A DNA stretch of 64,000 bases from Kribbella flavida DSM 17836. GTDB lineage: Bacteria; Actinomycetota; Actinomycetes; Propionibacteriales; Kribbellaceae. Both the position numbers and the translations under genes were made by a program. The notes under the pieces were generated by a model. That model searched no databases. It was not told the origin of the DNA and saw nothing but the letters and a program-made list of their open reading frames with translations. The DNA lies in NCBI RefSeq assembly GCF_000024345.1, contig NC_013729.1, positions 558,001 through 622,000 of the forward strand, written 5' to 3'. This document shows, piece after piece, positions 1 through 6,646 of the stretch. How positions within the stretch are numbered: position 1 is the stretch's first letter; the number at the start of each line of letters is the position of its first letter.

Positions 1-271
1 CCGGGAGCCAGGTGAGCGTCCCGCCACCCGGTGGAGCCTTCAACGCCTGCGGTACGCCGTACGAGAGGGTGCCGCTGATCTGCACGGTCTGGGTGAGCGT
101 GGTCTTCACCACCGCGGTGGTCGCCGGTGGTTGATCGGCCGCCGCGACGGTTCGGCCGCTCGAGCCGCCCGGCCGGAGCACGACCACCGCTGCGGCCGCG
201 ACCAGCAGGAGTCCGGCGACGCCGGCCACGCCCAGGCGGCGTTGCCGGGCCGTTCCCGCCGGGCGGCTCAT
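1..271 (-). CDS. Efflux-pump adaptor-like membrane protein, N-terminal part only
   Basis: Only about the first 90 codons lie in the window. The protein begins with a short basic segment, one membrane helix (about residues 14-32) and a linker, then an extracytoplasmic stretch with the motif TLTQTVQISGTLSYG. That layout is typical of membrane-fusion (MacA/HlyD-like) adaptors with a peptidoglycan-binding domain, which in actinobacteria sit beside ABC exporters. The ATG overlaps the stop codon of the upstream lipoprotein gene as ATGA, so the two are translationally coupled. The divergent two-component system fits a cell-envelope export module. The family call rests on the N-terminus alone; the rest of the gene is outside the window. 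Confidence 0.55.
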   Translation of the reverse strand, partial: MSRPAGTARQRRLGVAGVAGLLLVAAAAVVVLRPGGSSGRTVAAADQPPATTAVVKTTLTQTVQISGTLSYGVPQALKAPPGGGTLTWLP

Positions 272-777
272 CCCGCGGTCCCGGCCAGGTGCTGCTCGCA
301 CTTCTTGCTGGCTGCCTGGAAGGCCGGACTGTTCCGGTCCACCCCGCTGCCGAAGAGCCCGCCGTCGCCGCCCGGCTTCGGGTCGGGGAAGTCCGGCAGC
401 CCGTTCGCCCGCAGGCACTGGGCGAACGCCTGGTACTTCGCCAGCTCCGCGGGGTCAGTCGACTGCGTCCGGGTGTTGCCGGGCAGGTACTGCTTGCACG
501 CCGCCATCGCCTCGTCGAACTTCGGGTTCCCACTCACCTGCGGATCGATCCCGAGTCCCTGGCCCGGTTTCGGGTCCTCGACCTGCAGGCCGTAGCCGGC
601 CATGCAGGCGCTGAACCCGGCCGGCGTCGCGCTCGCGCTCGGCGTCGAGGTCGCCGGTACGCCGCTCGTCGGCTGGTCCGCCGTGGCCACCCCCGGTCCG
701 GCGGAATCGTTGCAACTGGCAACGGCCAGCGTGAGCAGCGGGACCGCGAGCAGTCGCCACAGACCGAAAGACGCCAT
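268..777 (-). CDS. Lipoprotein with an internally duplicated cysteine-pair domain
   Basis: The start at 777 follows the Shine-Dalgarno AGGAGGT and gives a signal peptide ending in a lipobox (LAVASC), so the protein should be lipidated and held on the outer face of the membrane. After a Thr/Ser/Pro-rich linker come two similar units. The first runs from FSACMAGYGL to AACKQYLPG and the second from FAQCLRANGLPDFPDPKPG to KKCEQHLAG. Each has a first Cys, a Gly-Leu, a D-P-K-P-G motif, an N-P/S-x-F segment and a second Cys, which suggests an ancient duplication with one disulphide per unit. It is co-transcribed with the downstream adaptor gene (4-base overlap). I know of similar unnamed lipoproteins beside efflux adaptors, but no function. 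Confidence 0.75.
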   Translation of the reverse strand: MASFGLWRLLAVPLLTLAVASCNDSAGPGVATADQPTSGVPATSTPSASATPAGFSACMAGYGLQVEDPKPGQGLGIDPQVSGNPKFDEAMAACKQYLPGNTRTQSTDPAELAKYQAFAQCLRANGLPDFPDPKPGGDGGLFGSGVDRNSPAFQAASKKCEQHLAGTAG

Positions 778-842
778 CGTGCACCTCCTGGTTCGGCGAG
801 CGCCGGGTGCGCCCGTCTGCCGAGAAGTAGAGCCAGCCGGCG

Positions 843-888
843 GTAACCCCGGCGTAACCACCGGGGGCGGCGGTTATGCCGCGGTTAC
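843..888. promoter_or_regulatory. Paired OmpR-type response-regulator boxes
   Basis: Between the divergent lipoprotein and response-regulator genes are two copies of a 16-bp element in opposite orientation: GTAACCCCGGCGTAAC at 843-858, and, on the minus strand of 873-888, GTAACCGCGGCATAAC. They match at 14 of 16 positions. Each copy is a direct repeat of a GTAAC-type half-site with 11-bp periodicity, the usual architecture for OmpR/PhoB-family regulators. The natural reading is that the adjacent response regulator binds here and controls both directions. Confidence 0.6.
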
Positions 889-933
889 GCCGGGCCCGGC
901 AAGATGGCGGTACGGGCGGAAACGGGAGGAACC

Positions 934-1590
934 ATGCGCATCCTGGTGGTCGAGGACGAGCGGGTGCTCGCCGACGCGATCGGCGAGTGGCTGCGCCGGG
1001 AGTCGTTCGCCGTCGACATCGTGTACGACGGAGCCGCCGCGCTCGAACGGACCGCCGTCACCGGGTACGACGTGGTCGTGCTGGACCGGGACCTGCCGAG
1101 CGTGCACGGCGACGAGGTCTGCCGGCAGATCGTCACCGCCGGCGGACAGACTCGGGTGCTGATGCTGACCGCCGCGGCCGCGGTCCGGGAACGCGTTGCC
1201 GGGCTGGCGATCGGCGCGGACGACTACCTCGGCAAGCCGTTCGCGTTCGCGGAGCTCTCCGCCCGGGTGCACGCGCTGACCCGGCGGTCCCGCGCGGCCG
1301 TTCCCCCGGTGCTGGAGCGGTCGGGCATCCGGCTGGACCCGGTTCGCCGGGAGGTGGCACGCGACGGCCGCCGGGTGGAACTGGCGAACCGGGAGTTCGC
1401 CGTGCTGGCGGAGCTGTTGCGGGCCGAGGGGGCGGTGGTGTCGGCCGAGCAGCTGCTGGAACGCGCGTGGGACGAGAACATCGACCCGTTCACCAACACG
1501 GTCCGGGTGACGGTGATGAAGCTGCGCCGCAAGCTCGGCGAACCACCGCTGGTGGAGACCGTGCCCGGCGCCGGGTACCGGCTGCCATGA
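934..1590 (+). CDS. OmpR-family two-component response regulator
   Basis: The 218-residue protein has an N-terminal receiver domain with acidic residues E7, D8 and E9, phospho-acceptor D51 (VVVLDRD), T79 and K101 (GKPF). A C-terminal winged-helix DNA-binding domain ends in the typical LRRKLGEPPLVETVPGAGYRL. I chose the ATG at 934 because GGGAGGA lies just upstream and the protein then begins directly with RILVVEDE; the earlier ATG at 904 would add ten poorly supported residues. Its stop overlaps the sensor kinase ATG (ATGA at 1587-1590), so the pair is coupled. Probable targets are its own promoter and the divergent lipoprotein/adaptor operon through the boxes at 843-888. Confidence 0.95.
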   Translation: MRILVVEDERVLADAIGEWLRRESFAVDIVYDGAAALERTAVTGYDVVVLDRDLPSVHGDEVCRQIVTAGGQTRVLMLTAAAAVRERVAGLAIGADDYLGKPFAFAELSARVHALTRRSRAAVPPVLERSGIRLDPVRREVARDGRRVELANREFAVLAELLRAEGAVVSAEQLLERAWDENIDPFTNTVRVTVMKLRRKLGEPPLVETVPGAGYRLP

Positions 1591-2756
1591 AGCGCTGGAC
1601 GCTGCGGACCAGGCTGACCCTGCTGTACGGCGTACTGTTCCTCGTCGCGGGTGCCGTGCTGCTCGGGGTGACGTCGGTGCTGGTGCAGAACAGCCTCGCC
1701 GGTCAGTTGGAGAAGCAGGCGGACACCAGGATCGCCGCGATCCGAGCAGCAGCCGCAGCCGCTGCGCCGGCCGACGGACAGCCCGCGGAGGAGCAGGTCA
1801 CGGAGATCCGGCGGCAGCAGAAGGAGTTGCAGGCCACGGCCGCCCGCTCGGTGGTCACCGCCGGAGGCGTCGCGCTGCTGGGCGTCGCGGTCCTGGCCGG
1901 CGTCTCGGGCTGGCTGATCGCGGGCCGGGCGCTGCGCCCGGTCCAGCGGATCCGCGAGACGGCCCGGCGAATCTCCACCGCGACCGGAGCCGGTCGCGGT
2001 CTGCACGAGCGGATCGCGCTGAGCGGCCCCGACGACGAGGTGAAGCAACTCGCCGACACCTTCGACTCGATGCTGGAGCACCTCGACCGGTCGTTCGACG
2101 GCCAGCGCCGGTTCGTCGCCAACGCCTCGCACGAACTGCGTACCCCGCTCGCACTGAACCGCGCCCTGGTCGAGCTGGCGATCACCGATCCGGCCGCCTC
2201 ACCGGACGCCCGCCGGCTCGGTACCGCGCTGCTCACCGTGAACCAGCGGCACGAACGCCTGATCGAAGGCTTGCTGATGCTGGCCGACAGCGAGAACGAG
2301 GTGACCGACCGGGTCCCGGTCGACCTGGCCGAGGTCGCCGCGCAGGTCGCTCTGGGCGACACCCCGTTGGAGATCCGCCGCGATCTCCGGCCGGCGCCGA
2401 CCACCGGCGACCCGGTCCTGCTGGAACGGCTCGCGCAGAACCTGGTCGAGAACGCCACCCGGCACAACGTTCCGGGCGGCTGGCTGTCGATCGCCACCAC
2501 CAGGCGTGGCGATCGCGTGGTGCTGACCGTGAGCAACACCGGCGAGGAGATTCCGGCGTACGAGATCGAGTCCTTGTTCCAGCCGTTCCGGCGTCGTGCG
2601 AGTGTGACGGCCGACGGCGACCGTGGCTTCGGGCTGGGGCTGTCGATCGTGCGGGCCGTCGCCCGCAGTCACGGCGGCGACGCCGCCGCCCGGCCACGGC
2701 CCGGCGGCGGCCTCACCGTCGAGGTCAGCTTGCCGGCAGCGGCTTGCGGTAGGTGA
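1587..2756 (+). CDS. Membrane sensor histidine kinase
   Basis: This is a 389-residue sensor kinase partnered with the preceding regulator. It has a first membrane helix (about residues 10-33), a short extracytoplasmic Ala/Gln-rich helix, a second membrane helix (about 90-112), a HAMP domain, a HisKA domain with the phospho-accepting H182 in ASHELRTPL, and a HATPase domain with an N box (LVENATRHN) and a G2 box (GFGLGLSIVRAV). The small extracytoplasmic region suggests sensing in or near the membrane. The 3' end overlaps the convergent acetyltransferase gene by 32 bp. Confidence 0.95.
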   Translation: MKRWTLRTRLTLLYGVLFLVAGAVLLGVTSVLVQNSLAGQLEKQADTRIAAIRAAAAAAAPADGQPAEEQVTEIRRQQKELQATAARSVVTAGGVALLGVAVLAGVSGWLIAGRALRPVQRIRETARRISTATGAGRGLHERIALSGPDDEVKQLADTFDSMLEHLDRSFDGQRRFVANASHELRTPLALNRALVELAITDPAASPDARRLGTALLTVNQRHERLIEGLLMLADSENEVTDRVPVDLAEVAAQVALGDTPLEIRRDLRPAPTTGDPVLLERLAQNLVENATRHNVPGGWLSIATTRRGDRVVLTVSNTGEEIPAYEIESLFQPFRRRASVTADGDRGFGLGLSIVRAVARSHGGDAAARPRPGGGLTVEVSLPAAACGR

Positions 2757-3711
2757 CGAAGGTGTGCTCGGTGGCGAAGCCGAGGCGTTCGTAGAGGCCG
2801 AGCGCGCCGGTCGGGTTCTCCGCGTCGACGCCGAGCGAGGCGCGCTGGAACCCGGTCGTCGCCGCCTCGGTCATCACCCGGGCGAGCGCGACCCCGGCCA
2901 GGCCGCGGCCGCGATGGGTCCGGCGGGTCCCGACCTGGCCGACGTACACCTCGCGGATGCCGGTGGCCTCGGTGTCGGCGACCCATTCGTAGCCGAGCGC
3001 GTAGGCGACGATCTCATCCTCGTCGAGCACCAGGTACGACAGCGCCGGCCGGAACGCGCGGGAGCCGGTGAACCAGGTCTTCCACGACTCGGGGCTCTTC
3101 GGCGACGACCCCCAGTGGTCCAGGAACACCTCGTTGTGCGCCAGCCGCAGCGGTTCGTCGTACTCCGGGGTGTAGGCGACCAGCCGGAGGCCCTCGGGCG
3201 TGGCCGGCTCGACGATCGGCGTCGCGAAGGGCCGCAGCATGTGGAAGAAGTAGCGGCACTTCTCGTAGCCGGCGCCGCTCAGCAGCTGCTCGGCCCCGGT
3301 GTTCGTGCTGATCGCGCCGGTGTTGATCTCGCCGACGGCTCCCGGCTGCCGCTCGGCGTGCAACTCGGCCGCCCGGCGTCCGAGCCAGTCCACCAGGGCC
3401 GCGCCGATGCCGCGGCCACGCCACTGCGGGTGCACCGCGCCCTCGGTCCGGACTCGGTGCACGTCGACCACGACGTCCGGCGTCCGCGCCACGCCGTACC
3501 CGACCATCTGCTCGCCGGACCACAACGCAACGGTGTCCCGGGCCGCGTCCAGCTTCGGGTCGGCCAGCTCCTCGAGCAGGTCGTCGGCGTCGTAGTTCTC
3601 CCCCTCGGCGTCCACCTTCTCCTTGGCCGCCAGTAGTTCGGCCCACGCGTCCGCGTCGGCCCTGTCGATCGGCCGCGCCACCAGGCCGGCCGGCCACCCC
3701 TCGGTACTCAT
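2725..3711 (-). CDS. Tandem GNAT-domain N-acetyltransferase
   Basis: The 328-residue protein carries two acetyl-CoA-binding GNAT domains. The N-terminal one has VHPQWRGRGIGAALVDWL and the C-terminal one has THRGRGLAGVALARVM followed by ENPTGALGLYERLGF. Two fused GNAT domains occur in mycothiol synthase and other actinobacterial acetyltransferases, but this sequence does not clearly identify MshD and the substrate is unknown. The start at 3711 (MSTEGWPAG) was preferred over an upstream ATG because the added N-terminus is not domain-like. The 3' end overlaps the end of the histidine kinase gene on the other strand. Confidence 0.8.
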   Translation of the reverse strand: MSTEGWPAGLVARPIDRADADAWAELLAAKEKVDAEGENYDADDLLEELADPKLDAARDTVALWSGEQMVGYGVARTPDVVVDVHRVRTEGAVHPQWRGRGIGAALVDWLGRRAAELHAERQPGAVGEINTGAISTNTGAEQLLSGAGYEKCRYFFHMLRPFATPIVEPATPEGLRLVAYTPEYDEPLRLAHNEVFLDHWGSSPKSPESWKTWFTGSRAFRPALSYLVLDEDEIVAYALGYEWVADTEATGIREVYVGQVGTRRTHRGRGLAGVALARVMTEAATTGFQRASLGVDAENPTGALGLYERLGFATEHTFVTYRKPLPAS

Positions 3712-3752
3712 GCCTCGACGGTAGGCCGGGAGCGCCTTGGCGGGCATCTCAT

Positions 3753-4775
3753 TTACCGGCTGAGCTGCTCGCAGAGCCACTGGATCGCGAGCGGGTAGCG
3801 GTACTCGATACCGCCGTGCGCGCCCTCGAACAGCTCGAAGTGCACCGCCGGTACGCCGGCCGCCCGCACCACTCGCTCGAAGGCGGTCGCGCCGAGGTCC
3901 AGGTAGTACTCATCCTGTTTGCCGGCGTCGATCCACACCGCCCGCAGCGACCCGAGCGCCTCACGGTGGCTGCCCGCGCCCATCACGACCGGGTCGAGCG
4001 CGAGCCAGCGCTGCCAGACCTCCGGCCGGATCTCGCCCAGCTCGTCGAACGGCAGCTGCACGGTGCCGTCCGGGTCCGCCGAGTACGCCGCCGAGCAGCC
4101 GTAGATCTCCAGCATCCCGAGCTCGGCGTTGGTGATGCGGTTCGGCCGCTGCGCGATCTCGGCGAAGAAGTTCTCGAACGACCCGGCGTACCGGTCCCGC
4201 AGCTCCCGCGCCCGCTGCGGGAACTCGGGCCGGTAGCAGAGCTCGAACGACGCGTCCCCGGCATGGGTGGCGAGCGCGCCGAACAGGTCAGGCCGCAGCA
4301 TCGGCGTCACCATCGCGGCGTACCCGCCACTGGACTTGCCGGTGATCGCCCGCTGGTCCCGCTCCGGAACGGTCCGGTACGTTGCGTCCACCCAGGGCAC
4401 GATCTCCTCGCACAGGTGCGAGTGGTAGCGGCCGGTCCCGGGGGAGTCGACGTACTGCGAGCCGCCGAACCGGTTCCAGCCGTCGAAGAAGACCACGATC
4501 GCGGGCGGCACGTCACCGGCCGCGAACAGGGCGTCCAGCTGCTCGGGGTACGGCTGCCGGAACGCCGTCCGGTTGAACCACATGCCCACGTGCCCGGTGT
4601 AGCCGATGGCCACGTAGATCGACGGGTAGCGCCGGTCGGACTCGTCGTACCCCGGCGGCAGGTAGACCAGGACCTGCCGCTGGTGCGGATCTCCGAGCGG
4701 GTTGTCCCGCAGCAGCGTGCTGTCCAGGGTGGACTGCTCGAAGCGACCGGCGAGCTCGGCGGACCAGGGCAACAT
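3753..4775 (-). CDS. Esterase D / enterochelin-esterase-like alpha/beta hydrolase
   Basis: The 340-residue alpha/beta hydrolase starts its fold with RQVLVYLPPGYD. It has an oxyanion segment around AIVVFFDGWNRFGG, the nucleophile elbow GKSSGG, and a late HGGIEYRYPLAIQW region holding the probable catalytic His. No signal peptide is visible, so it probably acts in the cytoplasm. The start at 4775 follows GGAGG. It lies 24 bp downstream of argS on the same strand and may be co-transcribed with it. Members of this family hydrolyse varied esters, and the substrate cannot be read from the sequence. Confidence 0.8.
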   Translation of the reverse strand: MLPWSAELAGRFEQSTLDSTLLRDNPLGDPHQRQVLVYLPPGYDESDRRYPSIYVAIGYTGHVGMWFNRTAFRQPYPEQLDALFAAGDVPPAIVVFFDGWNRFGGSQYVDSPGTGRYHSHLCEEIVPWVDATYRTVPERDQRAITGKSSGGYAAMVTPMLRPDLFGALATHAGDASFELCYRPEFPQRARELRDRYAGSFENFFAEIAQRPNRITNAELGMLEIYGCSAAYSADPDGTVQLPFDELGEIRPEVWQRWLALDPVVMGAGSHREALGSLRAVWIDAGKQDEYYLDLGATAFERVVRAAGVPAVHFELFEGAHGGIEYRYPLAIQWLCEQLSR

Positions 4776-4799
4776 CGGGACCTCCAGGGTCGGATGGCG

Positions 4800-6488
4800 T
4801 CACATGGCGTCGGGGGCGGTGATGCCCAGCAACGCCAGACCATCGTGCAGTACGGTCCGGGTCGCGGTGCACAGCGCCAGCCGGCTCGTCCGGGTCTCAC
4901 CCTCGCTCGGCAGCACCGGGCAGGACTCGTAGAACGCCGACAACGCCGATGCGACGTCGTACAGGTAGGTGCAGAGCCGGTGCGGCTGCAGGGTCTCGGC
5001 GACCTGCTGGACAGCATCGCCGAATCCCGCCAGCAGCAGCGCCAGCCGTTGCTCGGCCGGTTCGGCGAGCACCGTGACCTGGCCCTCGGGATGGCCGGCC
5101 TTGCTGAGCAGCCGGGTCAGCCGCGCGTGGGCGTACTGCAGGTAGGGCCCGGTGTTGCCGGTCATCGCGACCATCCGGTCCAGGTCGAAGACGTAGTCGT
5201 TGGTGCGGTCGCTGGACAGGTCGGCGTACTTCACCGCGCCGATGCCGACCGCCCGGGCGACGGACTCCCGGTCGATGCCGGTCCGGTCGGCGAGCAGGGC
5301 GCCGGCCCGGGCGATCGCGGCGTCGAGCAGCGAGACGAGGGAGACCGTACCGCCGTCCCTGGTTTTGAAGGGCTTGCCGTCCGGGCCGAGCACCGTGCCG
5401 AACGCGACATGCTCGGCAGACGTTGTCTCCGGCAACCACCTGGCCGTCCGGGCCAGCGCGAAGATCTGCTGGAAGTGCAGGGACTGCCGATGGTCGACCA
5501 CGTACACGATCCGGTCGGCCTTCAGGTCCCGCACCCGGTGCCGTACGGCGGCCAAATCCGTCGCGCTGTAGCCGAATCCGCCGTCCGACTTCTGCACGAT
5601 CACCGGCAGCGGCGACCCGTCGCGGCCGGTGAAGCCGGGCAGGAACGCGCACTGCGCACCACCGGACTCGGTCAGCAGTCCGGCCGCGGCCAGGTCGCTC
5701 ACGATCCCTTGCAGGGCGTCGTTGTACGCGCTCTCGCCGACCACGTCAGCCTGAGTCAGCGGTGAACCCAGCAACGCGTAGACCCGGTCGAACTCGGCCA
5801 GCGAGATGTCGACCAGTTGTTGCCAGATCCCCCTGGTCCGAGGGTCGCCGGACTGGAGCAGCACAACCCGCCGCCGGGACCGGTCGGCGAAGACGGGATC
5901 GCTGTCGAAGTGCTTGCGGGACCGCTGGTAGAGCTGCTGCATCTCTTCCAGGTCGAGCGATTCCACCGGCGTCTGCTCGTCCAGGAGCTGCTCGACCATC
6001 ATGCCGAACTGGGTGCCCCAGTCGCCGACGTGGTTCTGCCGGACCACCTCGTAGCCGGCGTACCGCAGCACGTTGCAGAGCGCGTCGCCGATGACGGTCG
6101 AGCGGAGATGGCCGACGTGCATCTGCTTGGCGACGTTGGGCTGCGAGTAGTCGACGACCACCCGCCGGCCGGTGGTGGGCAGGCTGCGCGGCAGCTCGTT
6201 GACGCCGGCGGCGAGGGTGCTCGGCAGCAAGGTGAGATTCACGAAGCCCGGGCCGGCGATCTGCGCGGGCGCGCAGAGATCATCCAGCTCGGCGTGCGCG
6301 ACGAGCTCGGCGGCAACGGCCCGGGGCGACGTGCCGAGGGTCTTGGCCAGCCGCAACGCGAGGTTGGTCTGGAAGTGGCCGAACTCCGGCTTGGTGGCGG
6401 CCCGCAGCTCGGGATCGGCGCCGGGCAGGTCGAAGGCGAGGGCGGCGGCCGCGGTCAGCCGCGCGGACAGGACAGGCACAACGGACAT
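4800..6488 (-). CDS. argS: Arginyl-tRNA synthetase
   Basis: This class I aminoacyl-tRNA synthetase charges tRNA-Arg. The 562-residue protein has the N-terminal Add1 domain (EFGHFQTNLALRLAK), the catalytic motif SQPNVAKQMHVGHLRST containing the HIGH equivalent HVGH, a degenerate KMSKS region (FKTRDGGTVSL), and a C-terminal DALR anticodon-binding domain (YAHARLTRLL onward). The length is normal. A short upstream reading frame with four tandem Arg codons (6534-6605) and an RNA hairpin (6511-6544) suggest control by arginyl-tRNA availability. AAGGAC lies before the ATG. Confidence 0.97.
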   Translation of the reverse strand: MSVVPVLSARLTAAAALAFDLPGADPELRAATKPEFGHFQTNLALRLAKTLGTSPRAVAAELVAHAELDDLCAPAQIAGPGFVNLTLLPSTLAAGVNELPRSLPTTGRRVVVDYSQPNVAKQMHVGHLRSTVIGDALCNVLRYAGYEVVRQNHVGDWGTQFGMMVEQLLDEQTPVESLDLEEMQQLYQRSRKHFDSDPVFADRSRRRVVLLQSGDPRTRGIWQQLVDISLAEFDRVYALLGSPLTQADVVGESAYNDALQGIVSDLAAAGLLTESGGAQCAFLPGFTGRDGSPLPVIVQKSDGGFGYSATDLAAVRHRVRDLKADRIVYVVDHRQSLHFQQIFALARTARWLPETTSAEHVAFGTVLGPDGKPFKTRDGGTVSLVSLLDAAIARAGALLADRTGIDRESVARAVGIGAVKYADLSSDRTNDYVFDLDRMVAMTGNTGPYLQYAHARLTRLLSKAGHPEGQVTVLAEPAEQRLALLLAGFGDAVQQVAETLQPHRLCTYLYDVASALSAFYESCPVLPSEGETRTSRLALCTATRTVLHDGLALLGITAPDAM

Positions 6489-6510
6489 GAGAGGTCCTTG
6501 AGGAGACGAG

Positions 6511-6544
6511 GCACTGGAACAGGGTCGAGGTGTTCAGACAGTGC
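6511..6544 (-). promoter_or_regulatory. Hairpin overlapping the end of the Arg leader, upstream of argS
   Basis: The DNA can form a stem of GCACTG/CAGTGC plus GAACA/TGTTC with a 3-nt bulge (6536-6538) and a 9-nt loop. In the mRNA the 5' arm begins at the last Arg codon of the leader and spans its stop codon; the 3' arm ends about 12 nt before the argS ribosome-binding site. A ribosome stalled on the Arg codons would cover the 5' arm. There is no U-run, so this is not a textbook intrinsic terminator. Confidence 0.5.
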
Positions 6545-6605
6545 GTCGTCGTCGCAGGCCGAAGCAGTCGCGCAGGGCGCTGACCAGTTCCGGACTCGTC
6601 GACAT
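6534..6605 (-). CDS. Putative arginine leader peptide for argS (23 aa)
   Basis: This short frame starts at the ATG at 6605 (MSTSPELVSALRD...) and ends ...LRRRRTV-stop, 45 bp before argS. The four consecutive Arg codons read CGA-CGA-CGA-CGC, and CGA is a disfavoured Arg codon in such GC-rich genomes. A -10-like CATAAT lies 7 bp before the ATG (6613-6618), so the peptide could be translated from a leaderless mRNA. Amino-acid-rich leader peptides before genes for the same amino acid are the hallmark of ribosome-mediated attenuation. Here Arg scarcity would stall the ribosome and block the hairpin at 6511-6544. The coding role is inferred from codons and context only. Confidence 0.6.
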   Translation of the reverse strand: MSTSPELVSALRDCFGLRRRRTV

Positions 6606-6620
6606 GCCGACCATTATGCA
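6606..6620 (-). promoter_or_regulatory. Candidate argS promoter -10 element
   Basis: On the minus strand CATAAT (6618-6613) matches the TATAAT consensus at five of six positions and is preceded by TG. It lies 7 bp before the leader-peptide ATG, the spacing expected for a leaderless transcript. I see no good -35 hexamer, which is common at actinobacterial extended -10 promoters. Confidence 0.45.
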
Positions 6621-6646
6621 CCCGGCGGTGGAATCCACCGCATCGT

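Noticed and set aside
2725..3711. Mycothiol synthase MshD
   Set aside because: Two GNAT domains fit, but the motifs are not specific enough and the context lacks other mycothiol genes.
6489..6646. T-box riboswitch upstream of argS
   Set aside because: I find no T-box consensus or antiterminator fold; the Arg-codon leader and hairpin explain the region better.
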